A stretch of 49,010 nt of DNA from NCBI RefSeq assembly GCF_000519205.1, contig NZ_KI912599.1:304-49313 (forward strand). Reading direction: 5' to 3'. The stretch comes from Amycolatopsis taiwanensis DSM 45107. Lineage in GTDB: Bacteria > Actinomycetota > Actinomycetes > Mycobacteriales > Pseudonocardiaceae. Each line of letters begins with the position of its first letter. Position 1 is the stretch's first letter. The position numbers and the translations under genes are program-made. Positions 1-7,908 of this stretch are shown here, in pieces. The notes below the pieces were generated by a model. It had not been told where the DNA came from and ran no database searches. It saw nothing but the letters and a program-made list of their open reading frames with translations.

Positions 1-290
1 TCGATCTCGCCGTTCTCCATGGCGGCCAGCAATCTTGGTAGTCGGGTGGTCAACGTCTCCGCCACATCGACCAGACTGGTAGCGGCCTGTCTGCTGACAG
101 ATAGTTCGAGTGCGACTTCGTCAGCCACCCACCTCGTATGACCCCGAATCCGACCGAGCCGTGCGATGGCGCGTACCTGAATGGCCTGAGCCCGGCATAT
201 CGCTTCCCGCGCCACGGTCATGGTCTCGACCGCGGCGTGGTCGGACATGCGAGCAATGTCGTCGTTGCACAACGAAAAAAGGTCGTACAT
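1..290 (-). CDS. DUF222/13E12-family HNH endonuclease, N-terminal part (runs off window)
   Basis: Reading leftwards from an ATG, about 96 codons are open to the window edge, so the 3' part is missing. The translation has the look of the DUF222 N-terminal helical domain of actinobacterial HNH-endonuclease-like (13E12 repeat) proteins: a helix with AIQVRAIARLGRI, then VADEVALELSVSRQAAT and a leucine-rich helix LTTRLPRLLAAMENGEI. A GAGGGG ribosome site precedes the start. The catalytic HNH domain would lie outside the window. These proteins are multicopy in many actinobacteria and their function is poorly known. A decayed 3' end of another member lies near 34.0-34.7 kb. The family call rests on pattern recall only. 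Confidence 0.75.
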   Translation of the reverse strand, partial: MYDLFSLCNDDIARMSDHAAVETMTVAREAICRAQAIQVRAIARLGRIRGHTRWVADEVALELSVSRQAATSLVDVAETLTTRLPRLLAAMENGEI

Positions 291-484
291 CACGGGGGAC
301 CCCTCAGTGCTTGCGAACGGAATATCCCCGATTTTATCGCTCGCGTGAGCGAAGTTCTATCGAACGCAACACGAAAGCCTTCACCGGATTGGGTAAGAAA
401 ATTCTCCGTGACCATGCCGACCCCGGACGACTGCGTTCACAGTCCGCTCAGCGGTGAAGACTGACAACCTCTACGACAAGCTTG

Positions 485-946
485 TCAGTCGAGACAGAAC
501 TCGTTGCCCTCGATGTCCTGCATCACGATGAGCGACTCTTCGTCGCCATCGGCAGGCAGTAGTCGCACGCGTACCGCGCCGAGCGCGACCAGTCGTGTGC
601 ACTCGGCCTCGAGTGTGGCGAGGCGCTCTTCACCCACGAGCCCGGTGCCCACCCGCACGCAAAGATGCACCCGGTTCTTGACGACCTTCCCTTCGGGAAC
701 GCGCTGGAAGAACAGTCGCGGGCCCACTCCTGTGGGATCAATGCAGGCGAACGCCGAACCCTGACGCTCAGGCGGCAGCGAGCGATCGTAATCGTCCCAA
801 GTGGCAAACCCCTCCGGTGGCGGCGGTACGACGTACCCCAATACATCGCACCAGAAACGAGCGACACGCTCTGGTTCTGCGCAGTCGAAGGTGACCTGGA
901 ACTTCTTGACCAACCCCATCGGCCCACCATAGTGGCTCATGGACAT
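485..946 (-). CDS. VOC (glyoxalase/bleomycin-resistance fold) family protein
   Basis: A 153-residue single-domain vicinal-oxygen-chelate protein. Typical features are VTFDCAEPERVARFWCDVLGY at the N-terminus, FFQRVPEGKVVKNRVHLCV in the middle, and a C-terminal VMQDIEGNEFCLD, the usual place of the last metal-ligand Glu. Similar actinobacterial proteins are annotated as glyoxalase-like without a known substrate. The start could also be the internal ATG ten codons in, where the family homology begins (MGLVKKFQ). A perfect inverted repeat lies just upstream and may be an operator. The gene stands alone, divergent from nothing obvious, so context does not suggest a substrate. Confidence 0.8.
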   Translation of the reverse strand: MSMSHYGGPMGLVKKFQVTFDCAEPERVARFWCDVLGYVVPPPPEGFATWDDYDRSLPPERQGSAFACIDPTGVGPRLFFQRVPEGKVVKNRVHLCVRVGTGLVGEERLATLEAECTRLVALGAVRVRLLPADGDEESLIVMQDIEGNEFCLD

Positions 947-953
947 GAGTGGC

Positions 954-971
954 CAGACCGTATCCGGTCTG
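954..971. promoter_or_regulatory. Inverted repeat upstream of the VOC gene (candidate operator)
   Basis: Perfect 7-bp arms CAGACCG and CGGTCTG are separated by TATC, 8 bp upstream of the VOC start. The size and position suit a dimeric repressor site; this is inference from symmetry and position. Confidence 0.4.
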
Positions 972-1046
972 TCGCCAGAGTCAGTGCGACTGTGCCGCCT
1001 TTGACGAGACAGGACCCCGGGTGGCTTACCGACATGAGAGACACGC

Positions 1047-1604
1047 CTACCGACCCGGGTCGAGAATTGCGCTCAGCGCCTCATACGTCTGCTGAATAGC
1101 GCCGGCCACACTGGGCAGGACCACCGCGGCCGGCCTGGCCCGGATGACGTCGGTGAGACGATCGTGCATGCCGGCCAGTAGCGTTGGCCCGCCTTTGCGC
1201 GCCACGACCTCCTGCACCTGCCGGTGCCAGGGAAGCTCGTCGTCCTCGCCACGGCGGGCGAAGCGCTCCAACGACCCCTGCTTGGAATCCATCAGGACGA
1301 CCTCGCGGAACACCGCGCCATGGTCGCGGGCGACCGCCTCGAAGCGCTCGATTTCGCCCACCCGGCCCAGGTACTGCGGCATGACGACGTCGCGGCCACC
1401 GCCCAGGTGGGCCGCGGCCATGCTCAACGCAAGCGGTCGCACGATTCCACCTGTCTCGGTGAACCGTTGCTGCCAGCCACCGATGAGGGACCGCAACTGG
1501 TCGATGTCGAGATTGAGCATACCGGGATGATCCTCGGCATACCGCCGCGCGAGTGTCGACTTGCCGATGCCCGGCGGTCCGTTGAGGTGGATGAAGCGCA
1601 GCAC
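1047..1604 (-). CDS. P-loop NTPase, kinase-like (AAA_33 type)
   Basis: A protein of about 185 residues with a Walker A motif GPPGIGKST within the first 20 residues, after a beta-strand (VLRFIHLN), and an LDIDQLRSLIGGW segment typical of small kinase-like ATPases that resemble zeta-toxin, chloramphenicol phosphotransferase or gluconate kinase. It probably phosphorylates a small molecule or nucleotide, but no substrate can be named. I place the start at the GTG that follows a TAGGGT box by exactly 7 nt, a leaderless arrangement; a GTG three codons earlier is the alternative. It is not in an operon with its neighbours. Confidence 0.75.
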   Translation of the reverse strand: MLRFIHLNGPPGIGKSTLARRYAEDHPGMLNLDIDQLRSLIGGWQQRFTETGGIVRPLALSMAAAHLGGGRDVVMPQYLGRVGEIERFEAVARDHGAVFREVVLMDSKQGSLERFARRGEDDELPWHRQVQEVVARKGGPTLLAGMHDRLTDVIRARPAAVVLPSVAGAIQQTYEALSAILDPGR

Positions 1605-1611
1605 GACAGAC

Positions 1612-1617
1612 ACCCTA
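1612..1617 (-). promoter_or_regulatory. -10 box of a leaderless promoter (ATPase gene)
   Basis: TAGGGT on the minus strand, 7 nt before the GTG at 1604, with no ribosome site between. Confidence 0.45.
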
Positions 1618-1658
1618 GCCGCTCACGATCACGTCAGGTGAACGCCGCAGCACGGCGG

Positions 1659-3089
1659 TTACGGACTACGGCGTCTCCGTCGTAGGTCGCGCAGTGCGAG
1701 TGCGGCCGCGTTCGCGCCACACATGCCGTGAGCGCCGGGCCCCGGTGGGGTGGCCGCCGAGCACAGGTAGCTGCCGGGAATTCCGGTGCGGTAAGGGTTT
1801 CCGACCAGACGCGGGCCGAGCAGAAGTTGCGAAGAAGTCTTCGCTCCGGTGAGAATGTCGCCGCCGATGAAGTTCGGATTGTCGTTGGCGAGATCGGCGG
1901 GGGAGTCCGCGCTGATGGCCAGGATCCGGTGCCGGAAACCCGGTGCGAACTCCTCGATCCGGGCGATGATCGCGTCGGTCGCGTCGCCCGGGTAGGCGTG
2001 CGGCACGTGAGCGTATGCGCTCACCGGATGTATGTTTCCGTGTGAACGGGTCGGATCCGCCAGGTACTGCTGGCCAACGAGGACGAACGGTTTCGCCGGC
2101 ATTCGTCCGTTGTGGACGGTGCGCAAGCTCGCCGCCGTTTGTGCGAAGGAACCTCCGACGTGGACGGTTCCGGCCTCGGCCACCTCCGGGTTTCGCCACG
2201 GGATTCCCTCCGCGACCGCAAGGTCCACTTTGTACACCGCTGGGCCGTTGCGAAACCTTTGGTAGGCGCGGGCGACCGGGGATGGAAGCCGGTCGCCGAG
2301 CACGGCCGCGACGCCGGCCGGAGCCAGGTCGTACATCGTGATCGCTGAGGGCGGCAGCTCGGCGGCGTCGCGGATGTGCACTCCGGTCTCGACAGCACCG
2401 CCGAAGTCGGTCAGCGCCGCGGCCAGCGCGGCGGCGATGCGCCCGGACCCACCCTCGGCGACCGGCCAGCCGTCGTGCTGAACGGGGGAGAGCAGGCCGA
2501 GCGCGATGGCGGACGTGAACACGTGGTCCAACGGCCGGATCGCATGGGCCGCGACTCCGCCGAACAGCGCACGCGCCCGGCCGGTGCGGAACAAACCGGC
2601 CACAGTGGACGCCGGTAGCGCGGCGAGCGCGCCGAACTGGGCGAGCCGCAGTGGACGACGGGGCAGGTGTGGCACGGGCCGCAGGAGGTCGCCGGCGAGC
2701 GCCGGATAGTGGTCGGCACTCGGACCGAACAATGCGCGCCAGCGCGGGCCGTCCACGCCGAGCGCGGCGGCGGTCGCCTCGACCGACCGGTGCAGCACCG
2801 CCGCGTCCCCCGATGGCAACGGATGCGCACACGGGAGCGGCGCGTGTCGCCAGCGAAGCCCGTACCGTTCGAGGTCGAGCGTGCCGAGGAACGGCGATCC
2901 AGCTGCGATCGGGTGTACCGCGGCGCAGTGGTCGTACAGCAGGCCAGGCAGGGTGGCCTCGCCGCTGCGCGCACCGCCGCCGATCTCGCCCGCCGCCTCC
3001 AGCACGGTCACCTTCAGCCCGGCCCTGGCGAGCACGACCGCGGCAGCGAGCCCGTTGGGCCCGCTGCCGACGACGATTGCCTCAGCCAT
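1659..3089 (-). CDS. Phytoene-desaturase-like FAD/NAD(P)-dependent oxidoreductase
   Basis: A 476-residue flavoprotein. The N-terminus carries the dinucleotide-binding motif GSGPNGLAAAVVLARAG, followed by VTVLEAAGEIGGGARSGE. The C-terminus has the CrtI-type FAD motif GIPGSYLCSAATPPGPGAHGMCG. The family contains carotenoid desaturases and the broader NAD(P)/FAD-dependent oxidoreductases related to pyridine-nucleotide-disulfide oxidoreductase domain protein 2. No carotenoid synthesis genes (crtB, crtE) are nearby, so a carotenoid role is not supported. The start overlaps the end of the DoxX gene by 8 bp, so the two are probably translated together and may form a membrane-associated redox unit. 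Confidence 0.85.
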   Translation of the reverse strand: MAEAIVVGSGPNGLAAAVVLARAGLKVTVLEAAGEIGGGARSGEATLPGLLYDHCAAVHPIAAGSPFLGTLDLERYGLRWRHAPLPCAHPLPSGDAAVLHRSVEATAAALGVDGPRWRALFGPSADHYPALAGDLLRPVPHLPRRPLRLAQFGALAALPASTVAGLFRTGRARALFGGVAAHAIRPLDHVFTSAIALGLLSPVQHDGWPVAEGGSGRIAAALAAALTDFGGAVETGVHIRDAAELPPSAITMYDLAPAGVAAVLGDRLPSPVARAYQRFRNGPAVYKVDLAVAEGIPWRNPEVAEAGTVHVGGSFAQTAASLRTVHNGRMPAKPFVLVGQQYLADPTRSHGNIHPVSAYAHVPHAYPGDATDAIIARIEEFAPGFRHRILAISADSPADLANDNPNFIGGDILTGAKTSSQLLLGPRLVGNPYRTGIPGSYLCSAATPPGPGAHGMCGANAAALALRDLRRRRRSP

Positions 3090-3564
3090 GCGACATTTCC
3101 GTCCGTGCCGGGACTTCCGGATCGAGCCGGTTCTTCTGCGCGTGCCGCCGCCAGAACGCGTCCAGCAAGGTCTCCCGGTCTTGGTACAGCAAGAAAACGA
3201 GAAGCAAGGTGTATCCGAGCACGAAGTACTTCACGCTCGGGTAGTGGAACGCGAAGTCCATCAGCGTGATGTTCAGCGAGACAGCGAAGAGCCCGAGCGC
3301 CCCGAGCGTCGCCGTCCGCTTCGACAACAACAGCAGCGCGGGCAGGAACTCGAACAGCCCCGTCATCCGGCCGTAGAACGGCGAGTATCCGTAGAACGCC
3401 CATACGAAGCTCGTACCGTCCACAGTGTCCTTGTTGATCAGCGTCCAGTCACTGTAGTCGTACTGCCCGCCCAGCAGTTTGATGCTGCCGTAGCCGAGGA
3501 AGATGGCGGCCAGCAGGAATCGCACCGCGACGGTGACGCGGGACAACAACTTCTTGGTGGTCAT
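3082..3564 (-). CDS. DoxX-like four-helix membrane protein
   Basis: A 160-residue integral membrane protein with about four hydrophobic helices: VAVRFLLAAIFLGYGSIKLLGG, LFEFLPALLLLS, LGALGLFAVSLNITLMDF and VKYFVLGYTLLLVFLLY. The first helix with GSIKL fits the DoxX/DoxD-like family, whose members include a thiosulfate:quinone oxidoreductase subunit and SodA-associated membrane proteins in mycobacteria. A GGAGGG ribosome site precedes the ATG. It is the first gene of a two-gene operon with the FAD oxidoreductase, which suggests it serves as a membrane or quinone partner for that enzyme (inference). Confidence 0.75.
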   Translation of the reverse strand: MTTKKLLSRVTVAVRFLLAAIFLGYGSIKLLGGQYDYSDWTLINKDTVDGTSFVWAFYGYSPFYGRMTGLFEFLPALLLLSKRTATLGALGLFAVSLNITLMDFAFHYPSVKYFVLGYTLLLVFLLYQDRETLLDAFWRRHAQKNRLDPEVPARTEMSHG

Positions 3565-3582
3565 GGTTCTCTTGCCCTCCGT

Positions 3583-3638
3583 GGATGATCAGATGTCCCC
3601 GGACAGTGTGGAGCGAAAACGGCCCTTCTTGATCATCC
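3583..3638. promoter_or_regulatory. Widely spaced inverted repeat in the doxX / histidine-kinase divergent region
   Basis: GGATGATCA and TGATCATCC face each other across 38 bp in the gap between two divergent transcription units. Each arm contains the TGATCA palindrome. This could be a paired regulator site for the adjacent two-component system. Confidence 0.35.
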
Positions 3639-3709
3639 GCGCGGCCGGGGTGCCCGGCCGGTAGCAGGACACCGCCTCCTCCTTCGGCAGGATGCGCGGT
3701 CCCTAAGGG

Positions 3710-4897
3710 GTGGGCTACGTTCTGCTCGTGCGGATCAGGAAGGAGTCCTTGCGGGCACCGGTCGTCGGCTACGGTTGGGTCCGGTTGCTTCCGCTCGTGG
3801 GTGTCGTCGCCACGCTCGCCCTGCAGCACCTCCCACAGCTCGAACCGTCCGGGTGGGACTGGACGCTCGGGCTGGCTTCGGCCACGTTGATCCTCGCCGG
3901 CGGGGTCGCCCCGCTGGCCGTCACCCTCGCCCAGTGCGGTCTCGTGGTCGCCGCCGCGGCGCTGGCCACGGCAGGCGGCGCGGCGGCGGTGCAGATCCTG
4001 GCCTCGGTGGCACTCGGCGAACTCGCCTTCCGGCGCAGCGGCTGGCGGGTCTGGTGCGGCGCCGCCGCCCTCACCGTGGCCAGCGGTGTCAACTACTACC
4101 CGGGCTACGCGTTTGTCGCCAACGTGTTGAAGGTCGTGCTGGACGTCGGGCTTCCGCTGCTGCTCGGGTCGTTTCTGCGGTCTCAGCGCAAATTGGCCTG
4201 GCAGGCGGAGCAACGCGCCGCGGACGCCGAGAACGCGGCACGCGCCGCCGAGCGGGCGGCGGTGGCGCGCGAACTGCACGACGTGGTGGCCCACCACGTC
4301 GCCGCGATCGTGCTGCGGATCGGTGTCGTGCGACACGTGGTGCCCAGCGCCGACCCCCGGGTCGATGCGGCACTCGACGACGTGCACGGCATCGCCGGGC
4401 AGGCCCTGACCGACCTGCGCCGCCTGGTGTCCGTGCTGCGCGACCCGGACTCGGTCGACGATCCCGGGCTGCTCGCCCCCGAGGATCTCGTCACCGCACT
4501 GGACGACGTGCTGGCCCGGACCCGGCGAGCGGGAGTCGCGGTGCGGGCCGAAATCGCCCGGCAGGCCGTCGAACGGCTCGACGTGACCCACCGGCACGCC
4601 GTGCTGCGGTTGGTCCAAGAAGGACTGACGAACGTGCTCAAACATGCCGGGCGCGGCACGTGCGCGTGGGTGGAGGTGAGCTGGGACGAGGCCGGGCAAC
4701 GGGTGCGGGTCGCCGTACGCGACGACGGCGGGGGCACATCGGACGCCCATCCGCTCGGTCCCGGGCACGGGCTGGCCGTGATGCGGGAACGGATCGAACT
4801 GCTGCACGGTTCGCTGCGGGCCGGCCCCTCGGGTGGCGGCTGGGCGCTGGACGCGATCCTGCCCGAACCCCGGCCGGTCACGGAGGTCTGCTCGTGA
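3710..4897 (+). CDS. Two-component sensor histidine kinase, NarL/DesK type
   Basis: A kinase of about 395 residues. Four or five hydrophobic segments fill residues 22-158. A coiled, Ala/Glu-rich linker leads to the HisKA_3 dimerisation helix ARELHDVVAHHV, where His190 should be phosphorylated. The HATPase_c domain follows, with LRLVQEGLTNVLKHA (N box) and VRDDGGG (G1), then HGLAVMRERIELLHG. No extracytoplasmic sensor domain is visible, so it probably senses a membrane or intramembrane signal. The start is uncertain: GTG 3710 has no clear ribosome site, and starts a few codons downstream are possible. Its stop overlaps the response regulator start (GTGA). Confidence 0.9.
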   Translation: MGYVLLVRIRKESLRAPVVGYGWVRLLPLVGVVATLALQHLPQLEPSGWDWTLGLASATLILAGGVAPLAVTLAQCGLVVAAAALATAGGAAAVQILASVALGELAFRRSGWRVWCGAAALTVASGVNYYPGYAFVANVLKVVLDVGLPLLLGSFLRSQRKLAWQAEQRAADAENAARAAERAAVARELHDVVAHHVAAIVLRIGVVRHVVPSADPRVDAALDDVHGIAGQALTDLRRLVSVLRDPDSVDDPGLLAPEDLVTALDDVLARTRRAGVAVRAEIARQAVERLDVTHRHAVLRLVQEGLTNVLKHAGRGTCAWVEVSWDEAGQRVRVAVRDDGGGTSDAHPLGPGHGLAVMRERIELLHGSLRAGPSGGGWALDAILPEPRPVTEVCS

Positions 4898-5547
4898 TCC
4901 GGGTTCTCGTCGTCGACGATCAGCAGTTGGTCCGCGCCGGCCTGCGGATGTTGTGCGAGGCGACCGACGACCTCGAGGTGGCGGGCGAGGCGGAGAACGG
5001 GCAGCAGGCGATCCAGCTCGCCGAACGGCTGCGACCGGACGTGGTACTGATGGACCTGCGCATGCCCGGGGTGGACGGGATCGCCGCAACCCGCCGGATT
5101 CTCGCCGCCCGCCCGGATACCCGGATCCTCGTGCTCACCACGTTCGACGACGACGAGCACGTCTATCCGGCACTGGAGGCGGGCGCGTGCGGGTTCCTCG
5201 CCAAGGACACCGCGCCCGCCGATCTGCTCGCCTGGGTGCGCCGGGCGGCGGCCGGGGACAACCCGTTCAGCCCGCACGTGTTGCGGCGGATCGTGCGCCG
5301 CGCGGTAGCCGCCGAGCAGGACAAGGTCGAACCGGGCGCGGACGGCACGCTCACCGAGCGCGAACGCGAGGTGTTGAGCCTGGTCGCGGCCGGCTGGTCG
5401 AACGCGGAGATCGCGACGTCGCTCTACATCGGTGTCACCACGGTGAAGACCCACGTGACGAACCTGATGACCAAGACCGGCAGCCGGAACCGGGTGCAGC
5501 TCGCGGTGGCCGCGGGCCGGTTCGGTGTCCGCGCCGCCGGGACCTGA
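4894..5547 (+). CDS. Response regulator, NarL/LuxR (FixJ) family
   Basis: A 217-residue DNA-binding response regulator. The receiver domain (1-120) has the acidic pair VVDDQ, phospho-acceptor Asp54 in VLMDLRMPG, Thr82 and Lys104 (FLAKDT). The C-terminal LuxR-type helix-turn-helix spans about 145-212 (LTEREREVLSLVAAGWSNAEIA). The real start is the GTG that overlaps the kinase stop; GGAGG sits 7 nt upstream of it. The open frame extends far upstream only as an antisense-like shadow of the kinase. Kinase and regulator form one translationally coupled operon. Targets may include the divergent doxX operon (inference). Confidence 0.93.
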   Translation: MIRVLVVDDQQLVRAGLRMLCEATDDLEVAGEAENGQQAIQLAERLRPDVVLMDLRMPGVDGIAATRRILAARPDTRILVLTTFDDDEHVYPALEAGACGFLAKDTAPADLLAWVRRAAAGDNPFSPHVLRRIVRRAVAAEQDKVEPGADGTLTEREREVLSLVAAGWSNAEIATSLYIGVTTVKTHVTNLMTKTGSRNRVQLAVAAGRFGVRAAGT

Positions 5548-5584
5548 CTATCGGCCCCGGTCTCACCTCCGCCCATCTTGTGAC

Positions 5585-5603
5585 GTACGGCACATCGCCG
5601 TAC
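5585..5603. promoter_or_regulatory. Inverted repeat between response regulator and ESX-like gene
   Basis: GTACGGC and GCCGTAC, perfect 7-bp arms 5 bp apart, 60-80 bp before the next gene. It could be an operator or part of a terminator; no T-run follows it. Confidence 0.35.
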
Positions 5604-5662
5604 TGTGGCACGCAGCGGTATAGCGCAATCACCGACAGCGACGTGCGGGGACGACGGGCATC

Positions 5663-6007
5663 ATGGCCGACGACACAGGCGGAGTACGCGGATCGGCCGT
5701 TGCGGGCATTTTCGGTGTCGGGCAGCAGGTCAACCAGATGGCCGAGGACGCCAAGAAATTGCTCGCGAACGCGAAGGCAGGCAAATGGGCCGTCGATGAA
5801 GAGACCGGCACTCACCTGAAACGCGCCTTCACGCAGATGCAAGACCGGCTAAACGACATCGCGGGGCAGCTCTGGCGACTGGAAAGGGCACCGATGCTCG
5901 GGAACGACGACTACGCAAAGGCGGTGGCACAGCACGGATCCTGCGGGTGCGATGGCGGGCTTGGCGGCGCAGCAAAGTCCATTGATTGGCACCGACCACG
6001 GCGCTGA
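5663..6007 (+). CDS. Small helical actinobacterial protein (ESX/WXG100-like size), possibly frameshifted at its C-terminus
   Basis: A 114-residue soluble protein. The N-terminal 90 residues read as clean amphipathic helices, for example GQQVNQMAEDAKKLLANAK and LKRAFTQMQDRLNDIAGQLW, reminiscent of the small helical proteins associated with ESX systems; this is not a firm family call. After about residue 90 the sequence becomes Gly/Cys/Arg-rich and stops. If one base is skipped near 5936, a +1 frame stays open to a stop at 6095 and reads as ordinary protein (AGAMAGLAAQQSPLIGTD). The true product may therefore be about 143 residues, interrupted by a 1-nt insertion, or the gene is really short. 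Confidence 0.55.
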   Translation: MADDTGGVRGSAVAGIFGVGQQVNQMAEDAKKLLANAKAGKWAVDEETGTHLKRAFTQMQDRLNDIAGQLWRLERAPMLGNDDYAKAVAQHGSCGCDGGLGGAAKSIDWHRPRR

Positions 6008-6190
6008 CGCCAACAGCGGAGACGTGCGATACGTACCAAGGAAGGGATCCAGCGACGTGATCGTCCTCACTGGACTGTTTCCCGTGCGGCGGTGAAGTGT
6101 GGGGAGCGTCCCGTACTTGGGATTCCCTTGCCGGTAAGAGTTTTTCGCCCTCAGCTCCGTCGGGCGGTACTGCTGGCGATCAACAACGGC

Positions 6191-6196
6191 TACAGT
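6191..6196 (+). promoter_or_regulatory. -10 box of a probable leaderless promoter (two-domain VOC gene)
   Basis: TACAGT lies 8 nt before the ATG at 6205, and no ribosome site is visible. Confidence 0.4.
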
Positions 6197-6204
6197 GCGG
6201 AATC

Positions 6205-7020
6205 ATGACTGAAGTAGCCCCGGGCAGTCCGTGCTGGGTCGAGCTGGCGACACCGGATCTGGACCTGACGATGCGCTTCTACCACGAAGTGCTCGGCTGG
6301 ACCTTCCAACGCCTGCGAGACGCCGGCGGTCACGACTACGTTCAGGCCCTGGTGAGTGACGAACCGGTGGCCGGGTTGCGGCCACACAACCACAGCGTCC
6401 GGGATTGGACGCTGTACCTGTCCGCGTGGGATCTCGCCGCCACCACCGAGCGGGCGCGCCGCCTGGGTGGGGTCGTGCTGGAGCCACGCCCACACGCGTT
6501 GCCCGGGGTGGGTGCTCCGGTGCTCATCGACGACCCCAGCGGGGCAGGAGTGGGGCTGCTGGAACTCGCGGGTGGCCAGGCGTTCACCGCCGGGGTACCG
6601 GGCTCGCTGGTCTGGGTCGAGTTCGTCACCCGCCACGCGGCGCTCGCCGACCGGTTCTTCGGCCGCCTGTTCGGCTACACCCAGCGTCAGTTCGGCGATG
6701 GCCACCAGGTCGATTACGTGGTCTACTCGATCGGCGACGACTCGGCGCTCGGCCGGGTGCGGATGGCGCTGGACACGCCTGCGGACACCCCGCCCCGCTG
6801 GATCGCGCATTTCGCCGTGCATCCCGACGTCGGTTTCAACGAGTCCCTGCGTCGCGCGCACAGTGCGGGTGCGCGGTTGCGGTTCCCGCCTTACACCTCC
6901 AGCTTGGGCAAGGTCGCCGTGCTCTCCGACCCGCTGGGCACCCGGTTCGCGCTCATCGATCCCAGTCTCGCGGCCGAATGGGAGTACGGCTCAGCCGCCG
7001 ACGATCCCTACGACGACTGA
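6205..7020 (+). CDS. Two-domain VOC family protein
   Basis: A 271-residue protein built from two glyoxalase-like halves. The first begins PCWVELATPDLDLTMRFYHEVLGW and the second LVWVEFVTRHAALADRFFGRLFGY, the repeated pattern of tandem VOC proteins such as those often annotated in actinomycetes as glyoxalase or hydroxylase-like. Each half ends with a DPxG strand (IDDPSGAGVGLLEL, LSDPLGTRFALIDP). I start at the ATG 8 nt after a TACAGT box; the frame is open further upstream, but that part has no family character. The substrate is unknown. It lies convergent with the GntR gene. Confidence 0.85.
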   Translation: MTEVAPGSPCWVELATPDLDLTMRFYHEVLGWTFQRLRDAGGHDYVQALVSDEPVAGLRPHNHSVRDWTLYLSAWDLAATTERARRLGGVVLEPRPHALPGVGAPVLIDDPSGAGVGLLELAGGQAFTAGVPGSLVWVEFVTRHAALADRFFGRLFGYTQRQFGDGHQVDYVVYSIGDDSALGRVRMALDTPADTPPRWIAHFAVHPDVGFNESLRRAHSAGARLRFPPYTSSLGKVAVLSDPLGTRFALIDPSLAAEWEYGSAADDPYDD

Positions 7021-7042
7021 GCGAAAAGTCCACAGTGAACAG

Positions 7043-7705
7043 TCAGCCGCCCTGCGCCGACAGGATGCCGGTGAGGACGCGCAGGGCACGGTTGCGATGC
7101 TCGTCGAGCCGGGCGACGACCTCGTCGGCGGCTCGCCTGCGCACCGCGTCGAGGATTTCGTCGTGCTCGTCGACGGTCTTCGAGCGCTCTTCGGGCGAGT
7201 TGTAGTACATCGCCCGGTACGCCTCGGTGGAATCCCAGAGGAGCCGGATCAAGCGCATCGTGTGCGTCTGGTCGGGGGAGTCCAGCATGCCGAAGTGAAA
7301 CCGGCGGTTCGCCTCCAGTTCGGTGGCGACATCACCACGCTCGGCCGCCGCGGCACAGTCGCGGGCGGCGAGCGCGATGCGCTCGATCGCGTCGCCGTCG
7401 AGTGCGGGCAGAGCCCGCCGCACGGCGCGCTCTTCGAGGAGCCCGCGCAGGGCGTAGATCTCCTGGAGGTCTTCGACGCGCAGTTCGGTGATGAAATACC
7501 CGCGCCGGGGCCGGTAGACGACCTGGCCCTCCTGCTCCAGTGCGCACAGCGCCTCGCGCACCGGAGCCAGGCTGACCCCGAGCCCTTCGGCGATCTCCTC
7601 CTGCCCGACGCGCTGCCCCGGCCGGTAGCGACCCGCGACGATGGCCCGCCGCAGCTCGTCCAGTGCGTGCTGCGTGGTCGTTCCGGGTCGTTGGTTCGTG
7701 GTCAT
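7043..7705 (-). CDS. GntR-family regulator, FadR/FCD subgroup
   Basis: A 220-residue repressor. The N-terminal winged helix includes ALDELRRAIVAGRYRPGQRVGQEEIAEGLGVSLAPVREAL and EGQVVYRPRRGYFI. The C-terminal FCD helical domain (about 85-210) contains IYALRGLLEERAV, RRFHFGML, and EHDEILDAVRRRA, which contribute the usual metal/ligand-binding His residues. It is the nearest regulator to the glutaryl-CoA dehydrogenase and CoA-transferase genes and probably binds the palindrome between them with an acyl-CoA or dicarboxylate effector (inference). Its own promoter looks leaderless: TAGAGT lies 7 nt before the ATG. Confidence 0.9.
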   Translation of the reverse strand: MTTNQRPGTTTQHALDELRRAIVAGRYRPGQRVGQEEIAEGLGVSLAPVREALCALEQEGQVVYRPRRGYFITELRVEDLQEIYALRGLLEERAVRRALPALDGDAIERIALAARDCAAAAERGDVATELEANRRFHFGMLDSPDQTHTMRLIRLLWDSTEAYRAMYYNSPEERSKTVDEHDEILDAVRRRAADEVVARLDEHRNRALRVLTGILSAQGG

Positions 7706-7712
7706 CGCCGCG

Positions 7713-7718
7713 ACTCTA
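7713..7718 (-). promoter_or_regulatory. -10 box of leaderless promoter (gntR-type gene)
   Basis: TAGAGT on the minus strand is 7 nt from the ATG at 7705. Confidence 0.45.
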
Positions 7719-7826
7719 TCCGTGTTGATTCAGAACGTGTTCGGGTAGCCAGGCCGTGACTTCTCCGCGTCGGCTGCCGGTTGACCAGAATGGCGGCCTG
7801 CCTTCCCGCCCACGTGCACGGGGGGT

Positions 7827-7872
7827 CTGGGGGCTTGCCCCCAGTCGGGGGTGTGGGGGCGCAGCCCCCACA
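7827..7872 (-). terminator. Double hairpin after the glutaryl-CoA dehydrogenase gene
   Basis: Two perfect GC-rich palindromes stand in series: CTGGGGGC-TT-GCCCCCAG (7827-7844) and TGTGGGGGC-GCA-GCCCCCACA (7852-7872). They lie 37 bp beyond the dehydrogenase stop. There is no U-run, as is common for actinobacterial terminators. Confidence 0.6.
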
Positions 7873-7908
7873 AGGCACGGTGCTGTGTCACCAAACGTGC
7901 GGGTCTTC

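Noticed and set aside
3449..5089. Long minus-strand open frame across the two-component system
   Set aside because: It is Arg/Pro-rich, lacks motifs and lies antisense to a kinase and regulator with clear domains; high GC leaves such frames open.
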